Of a stretch of DNA of 64,000 nt, positions 26,887-35,362 are shown one piece after another (position 1 is the stretch's first letter; the number at the start of each line of letters is the position of its first letter). This DNA comes from Paracoccus liaowanqingii (lineage in GTDB: Bacteria > Pseudomonadota > Alphaproteobacteria > Rhodobacterales > Rhodobacteraceae), in the NCBI RefSeq assembly GCF_004683865.2, contig NZ_CP038439.1, positions 479,501-543,500 of the forward strand, given 5' to 3'. The notes beneath the pieces were generated by a model, which was not told where the DNA came from, ran no database searches, and was given only the letters and a program-made list of their open reading frames with translations. Position numbers and translations under genes: made by a program.

Positions 26887-27798
26887 GTGAGCGTCACATC
26901 CAGCTATCGTGTCTGCGTCGTGGGATTGGGGTCGATGGGGATGGGTGCGGCCCTGTCCTGCGTGAAGGCGGGGCTGGCGACCAGCGGCATCGACCTTGAT
27001 CCGGGCCGCCGCGAGGCCTTTGCCGCCCAGGGCGCCGAGGCGGTCGCGGGCGCGGTGTCCGACCTGCCGGGCGATTTCGACGCGGTGATCGTGCTGGTCG
27101 TCAATGCCGCGCAGGCGCGCCAGGTGATCCTGGGGCCGGACGGCATCGCCGCGCGGGTCAGGGCGGGCGGGGCGATCATGGTCAGCTGCACCCAATCGGC
27201 GGAGGATGCGCGCACGCTTGGCGCCGACCTGCAGGCCCAGGGCATCCTGATGCTGGACGCGCCGGTCTCGGGCGGGGCGGCCAAGGCGGCAGAGGGGGCG
27301 ATGACGGTCATGGCCTCGGGGCCCGACGCGGCCTTCGACGCGCTGGCCCCGGTGCTTGAGGCGGTGGCGGGCAAGACCTATCGCATCGGGTCCGAGATCG
27401 GGCAGGGGGCCACGGTCAAGGTCATCCACCAGCTGCTGGCGGGCGTGCATATCGCCGTGGGCGCCGAGGCGATGGCGCTGGCTGCCCGCGCGGGCATCCC
27501 GCTGGACATGATGTACGATGTCGTCACCAATGCCGCCGGCAATTCCTGGATGTTCGAGAACCGCATGAAGCACGTGGTCGACGGCGACTACACGCCCAAC
27601 TCGGCGGTGGACATCTTCGTCAAGGATCTGGGGCTGGTGACGGAGACGGGCCGGTCGCTCGGCTTTCCGCTGCCCCTGGCCTCGACGGCCTTCGCGATGT
27701 TCCAGCAGGCCTCGAACATGGGCCATGGGCGCGAGGATGACAGCGCGGTGATCAAGACCTTCTCGGGGATCGACCTGCCGCAGGGGAAGACGTCATGA
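26887..27798 (+). CDS. ltnD: L-threonate dehydrogenase
   Basis: NAD-dependent enzyme of the 3-hydroxyisobutyrate dehydrogenase superfamily, oxidising L-threonate at C2 to 2-oxo-tetronate. NAD motif GLGSMG at residues 13-18; substrate segment DAPVSGGAAKA near 121-131; catalytic Lys in GATVKVIHQLLAG near 178. Length 303 aa. Context (OtnK, OtnC, OtnI next) identifies it as LtnD over other family members. The GTG at 26887 has GGGAGG six bases upstream; a TTG six codons earlier overlaps that site and is rejected. First gene of a seven-gene operon; its stop overlaps otnK by four bases. Confidence 0.9.
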   Translation: MSVTSSYRVCVVGLGSMGMGAALSCVKAGLATSGIDLDPGRREAFAAQGAEAVAGAVSDLPGDFDAVIVLVVNAAQARQVILGPDGIAARVRAGGAIMVSCTQSAEDARTLGADLQAQGILMLDAPVSGGAAKAAEGAMTVMASGPDAAFDALAPVLEAVAGKTYRIGSEIGQGATVKVIHQLLAGVHIAVGAEAMALAARAGIPLDMMYDVVTNAAGNSWMFENRMKHVVDGDYTPNSAVDIFVKDLGLVTETGRSLGFPLPLASTAFAMFQQASNMGHGREDDSAVIKTFSGIDLPQGKTS

Positions 27799-29051
27799 AG
27801 ATCGGCGTCATCGCGGACGATTTCACCGGCGCCACCGACATCGCGGGTTTCCTGGTCGCGGGCGGGCTGGCCACCACGCAGATGATCGGCGTGCCCGGGG
27901 CGGATGCGGTCGTCGAGGCCGAGGCGGTGGTCATCTCGCTGAAATCGCGCTCCAACCCGGCCGGGCAGGCGGTGGCCGACAGCCTGGCGGCGCTGGACTG
28001 GCTGCGGGCGCGGGGCTGCGTGCAGATCTATCAGAAATACTGCTCGACCTTCGATTCGACGGCTGAGGGCAATATCGGCCCGGTGGCGGACGCGTTGATG
28101 GCCGCGCTTGGGACGGACATCACGGTGGTCTGCCCGGCCCTGCCGGTCAACGGACGCTCGGTCTATCTGGGGCATCTGTTCGTGGGCGAGGCGCTGCTGC
28201 AGGATTCGGGCATGCGTGACCATCCGATCACGCCGATGCGCGACAGCAGCCTGATCCGGCTGATGGAGGCGCAGGCGCAGGGCCGCTGCGGGCTGGTCGC
28301 GGCCTCGTCCGTCGATCAGGGCGTCGAGGCCGTGCGGGCGCGGATCGCGGCGCTGCGGACCGAGGGGGTCCGCTATGTGGTGCTGGACGCGATCTCGGAC
28401 GCGCATCTGGACGTGCTGGGGCAGGCGGTGCGCGACATGGCGCTGGTCACCGGCGGGTCCGGTCTGGGCCTGGGGATCGCGCGGGCGGTGGCCGACGGGG
28501 CCGCGGCGCAGGCACAGGATGCCGGGGCGCCGCTGCCGGGGCCGGGGGTGGTCATCTCGGGATCCTGCTCGCAGATGACCAACCGGCAGGTCGCGGCCTA
28601 TCGCGCCGTGGCACCCACGCGGGAGGTCGATGTGGCGCACTGCCTGGACGATGCCGATGCCCATGGGGCGGAACTGGCGCGATGGGTGCTGGACCAGCCG
28701 CAGGACGGCCCGGCGCCGATGATCACCGCCACCGCCACGCCCGATCAACTGCGCCAGATCCAGGCCCGTCACGGCGCGGCCGCCTCGGAGGCGGTCGAGC
28801 GGACCTTCGCCGCCGCCGCCCGCGCGCTGGCGCAGGGGGGCATCACGCGCTTCGTCGTGGCGGGGGGCGAGACCTCGGGATCGGTCACGCAGGCGCTGGA
28901 GGTGACGGGCTTTGCCATCGGCCCGCAGATCGCGCCGGGCGTCCCGTGGGTGCGGGCGCTGAACCGGCCTTTGTCGCTGGCGCTGAAATCGGGCAATTTC
29001 GGGGCTGAGGGGTTCTTTCTGGACTGCCAGCCGAAGGGGGTGCGCGTATGA
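27795..29051 (+). CDS. otnK: 3-oxo-tetronate kinase
   Basis: Member of the four-carbon acid sugar kinase family (DUF1537, N- and C-terminal domains). It phosphorylates the 4-hydroxyl of 3-oxo-tetronate with ATP. The N-terminal signature KIGVIADDFTGATDIAGFL is diagnostic, with QIYQKYCSTFDST and TVVCPALPVNGRSVYLGHLF following. The C-terminal nucleotide-binding domain ends with RFVVAGGETSGSVTQAL and LKSGNFGAEGFF near 360-405. Length 418 aa is standard. It overlaps both ltnD and otnC by four bases (ATGA), so the three are translationally coupled. Confidence 0.93.
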   Translation: MKIGVIADDFTGATDIAGFLVAGGLATTQMIGVPGADAVVEAEAVVISLKSRSNPAGQAVADSLAALDWLRARGCVQIYQKYCSTFDSTAEGNIGPVADALMAALGTDITVVCPALPVNGRSVYLGHLFVGEALLQDSGMRDHPITPMRDSSLIRLMEAQAQGRCGLVAASSVDQGVEAVRARIAALRTEGVRYVVLDAISDAHLDVLGQAVRDMALVTGGSGLGLGIARAVADGAAAQAQDAGAPLPGPGVVISGSCSQMTNRQVAAYRAVAPTREVDVAHCLDDADAHGAELARWVLDQPQDGPAPMITATATPDQLRQIQARHGAAASEAVERTFAAAARALAQGGITRFVVAGGETSGSVTQALEVTGFAIGPQIAPGVPWVRALNRPLSLALKSGNFGAEGFFLDCQPKGVRV

Positions 29052-29674
29052 GCGCCGCCGACCGCATGGTGCTGCTGTGCAAGTCGCTGTTCGACCGGGG
29101 CTATTCGGTGGGCGGGGCGGGCAATGTCTCGGTCCGCGATGCGGCGGGCGGGTTCATCGTCACGCCGACCGGCAGCTGCCTGGGGCGGCTGTCGGCGGAT
29201 GCGCTGTCGGTGATCGGGGCGGACGGGGCGCCGCTGCCGGGTCCGAAGCCGTCCAAGGAATTCGCCTTTCACCGCGCCTTGTACGATGTGCGCCCCGAGG
29301 CGGGGGCCATCGTGCACCTGCACTCGACCTACCTGACCGCGCTGTCCTGCCTCGAGGGGCTGCCGCGCGACAATGCCATCCGGCCCTTCACCCCCTATTA
29401 CGTCATGCGCATCGGCCACATGCCGGTCATTCCCTATGCCCGCCCCGGATCGCCGCGGATCGGCCAGGACCTGGCGCAGGCCGCGCAGGGCAGCCGCGCG
29501 CAGGCCTTCCTGCTGGCCTCGCACGGGGTCGTGGTGCTGGGCCGCGACATCGATGATGCCGTGAACAATGCCGAAGAACTGGAAGAGACCGCCAAGCTGC
29601 AGTTCATCCTGCAGGGCCGCGCGTTGCACTACCTGACCGAAGCCGAAATCGCCGACCTGCAAGGGGGATACTGA
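29048..29674 (+). CDS. otnC: 3-oxo-tetronate 4-phosphate decarboxylase
   Basis: Class II aldolase/adducin-fold metalloenzyme that decarboxylates 3-oxo-tetronate 4-phosphate to dihydroxyacetone phosphate, the exit point into glycolysis. The fold signature GGAGNVSVRD near residue 21, PTGSCLGRL, GPKPSKEFAFHRALY with catalytic Glu, and zinc ligands in HLHSTYLTALSCL and ASHGVVVLG are all present. Length 208 aa is normal. The start overlaps the otnK stop (ATGA), and the otnI ATG begins one base after this stop. L-fuculose-phosphate aldolases are homologous, but the operon context settles the call. Confidence 0.92.
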   Translation: MSAADRMVLLCKSLFDRGYSVGGAGNVSVRDAAGGFIVTPTGSCLGRLSADALSVIGADGAPLPGPKPSKEFAFHRALYDVRPEAGAIVHLHSTYLTALSCLEGLPRDNAIRPFTPYYVMRIGHMPVIPYARPGSPRIGQDLAQAAQGSRAQAFLLASHGVVVLGRDIDDAVNNAEELEETAKLQFILQGRALHYLTEAEIADLQGGY

Positions 29675-29675
29675 C

Positions 29676-30463
29676 ATGACCCGGATCGCCGCCAACCTGT
29701 CGATGCTGTTCACCGACGCGCCCTTTCTGGACCGGTTCGACCGGGCAGGGGCGGCGGGGTTCCAGGCCGTCGAGTTCCTGTTTCCCTATGATTACCCGAT
29801 CGAGACGGTCAAGGCGGCGCTGGACCGCAACGGCCTGTCCCTGACCCTGATCAACGCCCCCGCCGGGGATTGGGCCGCCGGAGAGCGCGGCTTCGCCGCC
29901 CGCCCCGCCAAGCGCGCCGAGTTCGAGGCGAGCGTGGCGAAGGCCGTCGACTATGCCGCGGGCCTGGGTTGCCCGCGCATCCATGTCATGTCTGGGATCG
30001 TGGCGGACGAGCCCGATCTGGACGCCTGCGAAGCCGTCTGGTCCGACAACATGCGCCTGGCCGCCGACATGGCCGGGCGGGCGGGGCTGGCCGTCTCGGT
30101 CGAGCCTCTGAACACCCGCGACGTGCCGGGCTATTTCCTGGCGCATCAGGACCCCACGCTGGCGCTGATCGCCGCCTTGGATCGCCGCAACGTCCTGCTG
30201 CAGTTCGACGTCTATCACACGCAGATCATGGACGGCGACATCATCCGCCGGATCGAGCGTCTGCGTGGCGCCTATGGCCATGTCCAGATCGCCGGCGTCC
30301 CCGACCGCCACGAGCCCGACAGCGGCGAGCTGGCCTACCCTCAGATCTTCGCGGCCTTCGACCGGGTGGGCTTCGATGGCTGGCTGGGTTGCGAATACAA
30401 CCCGCGCGCCGGCACAGAAGAGGGTCTGGGCTGGGCCGCCCCTGGCTTGACGCGCGCCCATGA
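29676..30463 (+). CDS. otnI: 2-oxo-tetronate isomerase; apparent one-base frameshift at 3' end
   Basis: TIM-barrel isomerase of the Hyi family interconverting 2-oxo- and 3-oxo-tetronate between the LtnD/DenD and OtnK steps. NLSMLFTDAPFLDRF, GFQAVEFLFPYDYP, EPLNTRDVPGYFL, LQFDVYHTQIMDGD and GCEYNPRAGTEEGLGW follow family order to about residue 257. As sequenced, the frame then passes its usual end and would run to 30959 across deoR as a 427-residue product with an Arg/Gly-rich non-homologous tail. One extra C in the CCCC run at 30439-30442 would restore AAPWLDARP and a TGA at 30461 overlapping the deoR ATG. The end given here is that restored stop. Sequencing error or genuine mutation cannot be told apart. 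Confidence 0.8.
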
Positions 30464-31272
30464 TCCCGGCCGAGCGCCAGCATTTCATCCTGTCCTGCCT
30501 GGCCGAGCGCGACGTGGTCAGCATCGCCGAACTGGTGGACCGCCTGAGCGTGTCGCACATGACCGTCCGCCGCGACATCCAGGCGCTGGAGGGGGCCGGG
30601 CGCGTCAGCTCGGTCACCGGGGGCGTGCGCCTGTCGCGCAGGCTGGCGCAGGAGCTGCCGCATCTGCAGAAGCGGGCGATCAACACCGACGAGAAGCGCG
30701 CCGTCAGCCGCGCCGCCGCCGATCTGGTCGAGGACGGCATGGTGATCTATCTGGACGCGGGCACCACGATGCTGGAGCTGGCGCGGCTGATCGCGGACCG
30801 GCGCGGCCTGACGGTGGTGACCAACGATCTGGTCGTCTGCGCCTGGCTGTCGGAGCATTCGGACTGCACGCTCTATCACAGCGGCGGGCTGGTCGAGCGT
30901 GCCAACCAGTCCTGCGTGGGCGATGCCGCCTCCGAGGCGCTGGCGCGGTTCAACTATGACATCGCCTTCATCTCGACCTCGTCCTGGACCATCTCGGGGC
31001 TCAGTTCGCCGTCCGAGGCCAAGGCGGCCGTCAAGCGGGTCGCGGTGCGGCAGGCGCGGCGGTCGGTCCTGGTCTCGGATTCGACGAAATACGGGGCGGT
31101 GGCGGCGGTGAACATCCTGGCGCTGTCGGCGCTGGACAGCATCGTGACCGACGACCGGATCGACGCCGACGTCGCCCGCGCCCTGCGCGAGGCGGGGGCG
31201 CAGGTGATCCTGGCCCGGGGTGCCCGAGGAATCGGCGCCCGGGGCCTGAACATCAAGAAAGGACTGCTATGA
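30460..31272 (+). CDS. DeoR-family transcriptional regulator
   Basis: Sugar-metabolism repressor of 270 aa. An N-terminal winged helix (about residues 5-57, with ISIAELVDRLSVSHMTVRRD-like recognition region) is followed by a sugar-phosphate isomerase-like effector domain with DAGTTMLELARLIA near 105, and SDSTKYG near 210. It lies inside the tetronate operon between otnI and denD, overlapping denD by four bases, so it is probably its local regulator, responding to a phosphorylated C4 intermediate. The inverted repeat at 26839-26858 is a candidate operator. Its ATG would overlap the expected otnI stop (ATGA). Confidence 0.9.
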   Translation: MIPAERQHFILSCLAERDVVSIAELVDRLSVSHMTVRRDIQALEGAGRVSSVTGGVRLSRRLAQELPHLQKRAINTDEKRAVSRAAADLVEDGMVIYLDAGTTMLELARLIADRRGLTVVTNDLVVCAWLSEHSDCTLYHSGGLVERANQSCVGDAASEALARFNYDIAFISTSSWTISGLSSPSEAKAAVKRVAVRQARRSVLVSDSTKYGAVAAVNILALSALDSIVTDDRIDADVARALREAGAQVILARGARGIGARGLNIKKGLL

Positions 31273-32207
31273 AGATCGTTGTCACCGGCGGGGCCGGATT
31301 TCTGGGCAGCCGCCTGATCGCGGCGCTGCTGGCCGACGGGGCCGCGCGGATCGTGTCGCTGGACCGGGTGGCCTGTCCGCTGGACGACCCCCGCGTCAGC
31401 AGCATCATCGGCTCCATCGACGCCGCCGACACGGTGGCGCAGGCCCTGGGCGAGGGGGCCGACGTGGTCTATCACCTGGCCGCCGTCCTGTCGGGCCAGT
31501 CCGAGGAGGATTTCGACACCGGCCTGCACATCAACGTCGATGCGACGCGGCTGATCCTGGAACAGTGCCGCCGCCTGCCGCGCCCGCCGCGCTTCGTCTT
31601 CACCAGCTCGCTGGCGGTCTTCGGCGGGCAGATGCCCGAGGTCGTGCCCGAGACGATGGCGACCCTGCCGCAATCCTCCTATGGCTGCGGCAAGGCCATC
31701 GGCGAGCTGCTGGTCAGCGAATACAGCCGCAAGGGCTTTGTCGACGGGCTGACCGTGCGCCTGCCCACGATCTGCGTGCGCCCCGGCGCGCCCAATTCCG
31801 CCGCCTCGTCCTTCGTGTCGGGCATCATCCGCGAACCGGTGGCGGGCCTGCCCTCGGACTGCCCGGTGCCGGTGGACACGCGGCTGTGGATCTCGTCGCC
31901 CGGCACGGCCATCGCCAACCTGGTGCGCGCCGCCCGGCTGGACAGCGCCGCCATCGGCCTGCACCGCGTGCTGGACCTGCCCGGCATCACCGTCACGCCC
32001 GCGCAGATGCTGGACGCGCTGGAGCGGCTGGCAGGCGCCCCGGCCCGCGCCCGCGTCACGCTGACCCGCGATGCGCGCGTCGAGGCCATCGTGTGTAGCT
32101 GGCCCGGCGCCTTCGACGTGGCGCGCGCGGGCGCCCTGGGCTTTGCCGCCGATGCCGATTTCGATGCCGTCCTGCACCAGTATCTGGATGAGGTCGCCGC
32201 CGCCTGA
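31269..32207 (+). CDS. denD: D-erythronate dehydrogenase
   Basis: NAD-dependent short-chain (extended SDR) enzyme that oxidises D-erythronate at C2 to 2-oxo-tetronate. Cofactor motif VTGGAGFLGSRL at residues 5-16; the active-site region has TSSLAVFGG with the catalytic Ser, and YxxxK as YGCGK near 138-142. LPTICVRPGAPNSAASSFVS is a strong DenD family stretch. Length 312 aa fits. It overlaps the deoR stop (ATGA). Together with LtnD this gives the operon two entry enzymes, one for each stereoisomer, feeding the same OtnI-OtnK-OtnC route. Confidence 0.9.
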   Translation: MKIVVTGGAGFLGSRLIAALLADGAARIVSLDRVACPLDDPRVSSIIGSIDAADTVAQALGEGADVVYHLAAVLSGQSEEDFDTGLHINVDATRLILEQCRRLPRPPRFVFTSSLAVFGGQMPEVVPETMATLPQSSYGCGKAIGELLVSEYSRKGFVDGLTVRLPTICVRPGAPNSAASSFVSGIIREPVAGLPSDCPVPVDTRLWISSPGTAIANLVRAARLDSAAIGLHRVLDLPGITVTPAQMLDALERLAGAPARARVTLTRDARVEAIVCSWPGAFDVARAGALGFAADADFDAVLHQYLDEVAAA

Positions 32208-32288
32208 CCCGCCATCGGGGGGGCATCACCGTTTTTCTGTCACGAGGGACGCGACCCGCAGACCGGGCGCGCCGAGGAGGAGACTGCC

Positions 32289-33686
32289 ATGGCTGAACCG
32301 GGAATGGAGTTCCAGCTGATCGCGGGGTTGGGCTTTGCCATCTTCCTGCTGATCTTTCTGGTCGTGAAGACCAAGGTCCACGCGATCATCGCGCTGATCA
32401 TCGCCGCATCGGTCTCGGGGCTGATCGGCGGCATGCTGCCCGCCGAGGTCATCACCTCGATCACCACCGGCTTCGGCCGCACGCTGTCGACCATCGGCCT
32501 GGTCATCGGCTTCGGGGTGATGATGGGCCGCATCCTCGAGGTGTCGGGCGCTGCCGAGCAGATGGCCTATTCGCTGATCCGGTGGGTCGGCAAGAAGCGC
32601 GAGGACTGGGCGATGGTCCTGACGGGCTACATCGTGTCGATCCCGATCTTCTGCGACAGCGCCTTCGTGATCCTGTCGCCGCTGGTCAAGGCGCTGGCGC
32701 GGTCCTCGGGCAAGTCTGTGCTGACCCTGGGCATCGCGCTGGCGGGCGGGCTGATGCTGACCCACCATGCCGTGCCGCCGACCCCCGGCCCCCTGGGCGT
32801 GGCGGGCATCTTCGACGTCGACCTGGGCCTGATGATCCTGTGGGGCGTGGTCTTCACGATCCCCGGCATGGCGGTCATCGTCCTCTATGCCCGCGCCATG
32901 GGTCCCCGGATCGAGCGGATGATCCAGACCGACACCGGAGAGGACCTGTCCGCCGCCTACCGCCAGTTCGAGGAGGCCGTGGACGACCGCCAGAAGGTCC
33001 TGCCGTCCCTGGGCCTGTCGGTGCTGCCGCTGGTCCTGCCGATCGTGCTGATCTTTCTCAACACCATCGCCACGACGCTGGTGCGCGGATCGGACAACCC
33101 CGAGCTTGAGACCAGCTTCCTGGTGCAGGCGATGTCCTTCTTCGGCAACCCGGTGATCGCGGTGGCCATCGGCCTTCTGGTGTCGATCTATACCCTGCTG
33201 CCGGGCCGTCCCCGCGACGAGGTGCTGGGCTACATGGAGCAGGGCGTGGAAAGCGCGGGCATCATCCTGCTGGTGACCGGCGCGGGCGGGGCCCTGGGCT
33301 CGGTCCTGCGCGACAGTGGCGCGGGCGACGTGATCGGGCAGGCGGTGGCCGGTCTGGCCATTCCGGCGGTGCTGATCCCCTTCGTCATCTCGTCGCTGGT
33401 GCGGCTGATCCAGGGCTCGGGCACGGTGGCGATGATCACCGGGGCGTCGATCTCGGCCCCGATCCTGGTGGGGATGCCGGACGTGAACATGGTGTTCGCG
33501 GCGCAGGCGGCGGCCATCGGGTCGATGGTCTTCGGCTATTTCAACGACAGCTATTTCTGGGTCATCAACCGGATGCTGGGCGTGAAGCAGGCCAAGCACC
33601 AGATGCTGCTGTGGTCGGTGCCGACCACGCTGGCCTGGGGATCCTCGCTGGCGATGCTGCTGATCTGCAACGCGCTGTTCGGCTGA
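32289..33686 (+). CDS. GntP-family sugar-acid permease
   Basis: Proton-driven inner-membrane transporter of the GntP (gluconate) family with about twelve to fourteen hydrophobic segments in 465 aa. Signature stretches are GFGRTLSTIGLVIGFGVMMG near residue 58, SIPIFCDSAFVILSPL near 115, GLMLTHHAVPPTPGPLG near 152, and LIQGSGTVAMITGASI near 375. Its place at the end of the tetronate operon makes L-threonate, D-erythronate or related C4 acids the likely substrate. It has its own strong ribosome-binding site (GAGGAGGAGACTGCC). The 81-base gap after denD contains GTTTTTCTG but no hairpin, so co-transcription is likely. Confidence 0.92.
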   Translation: MAEPGMEFQLIAGLGFAIFLLIFLVVKTKVHAIIALIIAASVSGLIGGMLPAEVITSITTGFGRTLSTIGLVIGFGVMMGRILEVSGAAEQMAYSLIRWVGKKREDWAMVLTGYIVSIPIFCDSAFVILSPLVKALARSSGKSVLTLGIALAGGLMLTHHAVPPTPGPLGVAGIFDVDLGLMILWGVVFTIPGMAVIVLYARAMGPRIERMIQTDTGEDLSAAYRQFEEAVDDRQKVLPSLGLSVLPLVLPIVLIFLNTIATTLVRGSDNPELETSFLVQAMSFFGNPVIAVAIGLLVSIYTLLPGRPRDEVLGYMEQGVESAGIILLVTGAGGALGSVLRDSGAGDVIGQAVAGLAIPAVLIPFVISSLVRLIQGSGTVAMITGASISAPILVGMPDVNMVFAAQAAAIGSMVFGYFNDSYFWVINRMLGVKQAKHQMLLWSVPTTLAWGSSLAMLLICNALFG

Positions 33687-33693
33687 AGACGCG

Positions 33694-33721
33694 GGCGGGC
33701 GGGGATCAGGCCCCGCCCGCC
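33694..33721 (+). terminator. Terminator-like hairpin at the end of the tetronate operon
   Basis: GGCGGGCGGGG pairs with CCCCGCCCGCC around ATCAGG. The stem is very strong, but only AATCCCC follows, so it is a hairpin terminator without a clear T run. Confidence 0.6.
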
Positions 33722-33849
33722 GCAATCCCCACGCCCGAGGACCGCCCGCGGAACGAAATCCCGGCGGCGGTGTTGCGTTTTCGGCCTGCGTCCCCTCTGA
33801 TGCCGCAGGCCCCGTATTTCAAGCGATGGCAACAGGATAGACGCGACGG

Positions 33850-35352
33850 ATGGATGCTTCGAGTGACCGGATGACCCGACCGGGATGGAACTGCTGGCGG
33901 GTCGAGCAGACGTCCCGCTTCACCGTGATCGCGGATGCCGACGAATATTTCCGTGCCGTGCGGCAGGCCATGGCGCAGGCGCGCCATTCCATCCTGATGA
34001 TCGGATGGGACTTCGATGCCCGCATCCATCTGGGCGACGCCTCGGACGATGGCGGCCCGGCGGCCTTGGGCGACTTCGTCATGTGGCTGGCGCGGCGGCG
34101 GCCCTCGCTGCACGTGCGGCTGCTGCGGTGGGACACCGGCGCGCTCAAGTCGATCTTCCGCGGCTCGACCCTGATGACCATCCTGCGCTGGAAGATGCAT
34201 CCGCGCATCACGCTGCGGCTGGACGGCAAGCACCCCTTCGCCAGCTCGCACCACCAGAAGATCGTGGTGATCGACGACTGCCTGGCCTTCTGCGGCGGCA
34301 TCGACATGACCGAGGGGCGGTGGGACACGCGCGACCATCTGGACGACGATCCGCGCCGCGTCAGCCCGCGCGGCAAGCCGATGAAGGCCTGGCACGACGC
34401 GACCAGCGCCTTCGACGGGCCCGCCGCCCGCGCGCTTGGCGATCTGGCGCGCGACCGCTGGCGCATCGCCTCGGGCGAGGAGCTGCCCTCGGTCCCCGAC
34501 GTGCAGGGCTGCTGGCCCGACATCCTGACGCCGATGTTCCGCGACGTGCCCCTGGCCATCTCGCGCACCCGGCCCGAGATCGCGGACGTGACGCCCAGCT
34601 TCGAGATCGAGCAGATGTATCTGGACCTGATCGCCCGGGCGCAGAAGGTCATCTATGCCGAAAGCCAGTACTTCGCCTCGCGCAAGATCGCCCAGGCCAT
34701 CGCCCGGCGGCTGATCGAGGAGGACCCGCCCGAAATCGTCATCATCAACCCCATCAGCGCCGAGGGCTGGCTGGAGCCGATGGCGATGGACACCGCCCGC
34801 GCCCGCCTGGTCGAGGCGCTGCAGCGGCTGGATCATCGGGGGCGTTTCCGCATCTATCACCCGGTGACCGACAAGGGCGCCGAGATCTATGTCCATGCCA
34901 AGGTGATGATCGTCGACGACACCTATCTTCGGGTCGGATCGTCGAACTTCAACAACCGCTCGCTGCGACTGGATACGGAATGCGACGTGCTGCTGGCCGC
35001 CGAACGCCCCGGGGCCGAGGCGACGCGCCGCCGCATCCTGCAGCTGCGCGACGACCTGCTGGCCGAGCATCTGGCCCAGGACCACACCGCGGTGGCCCGT
35101 GCCATCGCGGCGCAGGACCACAGCCTGATCGCCACGATCGAGGCCGCACGCGGCACGCGGGGGCAGGGGCGCACGCTGATCCCCTACGAGATCCCGGAAC
35201 TGTCCGGCTTCGAGACTTGGCTGGCCGACAACGAGATCCTGGACCCCGAGGGCCCCGACAAGATCTTCGAGCCCCTGGGCAAGCGCGGCCTGTTCCGCAA
35301 CTGGCACTGGCCCCGTCATCGCCCGTGGCGGCGCAAGCGCGCCAAGACCTGA
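33850..35352 (+). CDS. Phospholipase D-family protein with two HKD motifs
   Basis: A 500-aa PLD-superfamily enzyme. Two HxK(x4)D motifs are complete: HHQKIVVID near residues 134-142 with downstream GGIDMTEGRWD, and HAKVMIVDD near 348-356 with VGSSNFNNRSLRLDTECD after it. The lack of N-terminal membrane helices separates it from classic cardiolipin synthases (ClsA), and it is closer to cytosolic or peripheral PLD-like proteins of alphaproteobacteria. It could remodel phospholipids; the substrate is unknown. The basic C-terminus (WPRHRPWRRKRAK) might contact membrane phosphates. A second ATG seven codons in is an alternative start. The gene converges with the LuxR-type regulator. Confidence 0.9.
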   Translation: MDASSDRMTRPGWNCWRVEQTSRFTVIADADEYFRAVRQAMAQARHSILMIGWDFDARIHLGDASDDGGPAALGDFVMWLARRRPSLHVRLLRWDTGALKSIFRGSTLMTILRWKMHPRITLRLDGKHPFASSHHQKIVVIDDCLAFCGGIDMTEGRWDTRDHLDDDPRRVSPRGKPMKAWHDATSAFDGPAARALGDLARDRWRIASGEELPSVPDVQGCWPDILTPMFRDVPLAISRTRPEIADVTPSFEIEQMYLDLIARAQKVIYAESQYFASRKIAQAIARRLIEEDPPEIVIINPISAEGWLEPMAMDTARARLVEALQRLDHRGRFRIYHPVTDKGAEIYVHAKVMIVDDTYLRVGSSNFNNRSLRLDTECDVLLAAERPGAEATRRRILQLRDDLLAEHLAQDHTAVARAIAAQDHSLIATIEAARGTRGQGRTLIPYEIPELSGFETWLADNEILDPEGPDKIFEPLGKRGLFRNWHWPRHRPWRRKRAKT

Positions 35353-35362
35353 ACGCGCAACC

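Noticed and set aside
30464..30959. In-frame extension of otnI through deoR
   Set aside because: The tail is a shadow of deoR in another frame. It is better explained by one missing base in a C run than by a fusion protein.
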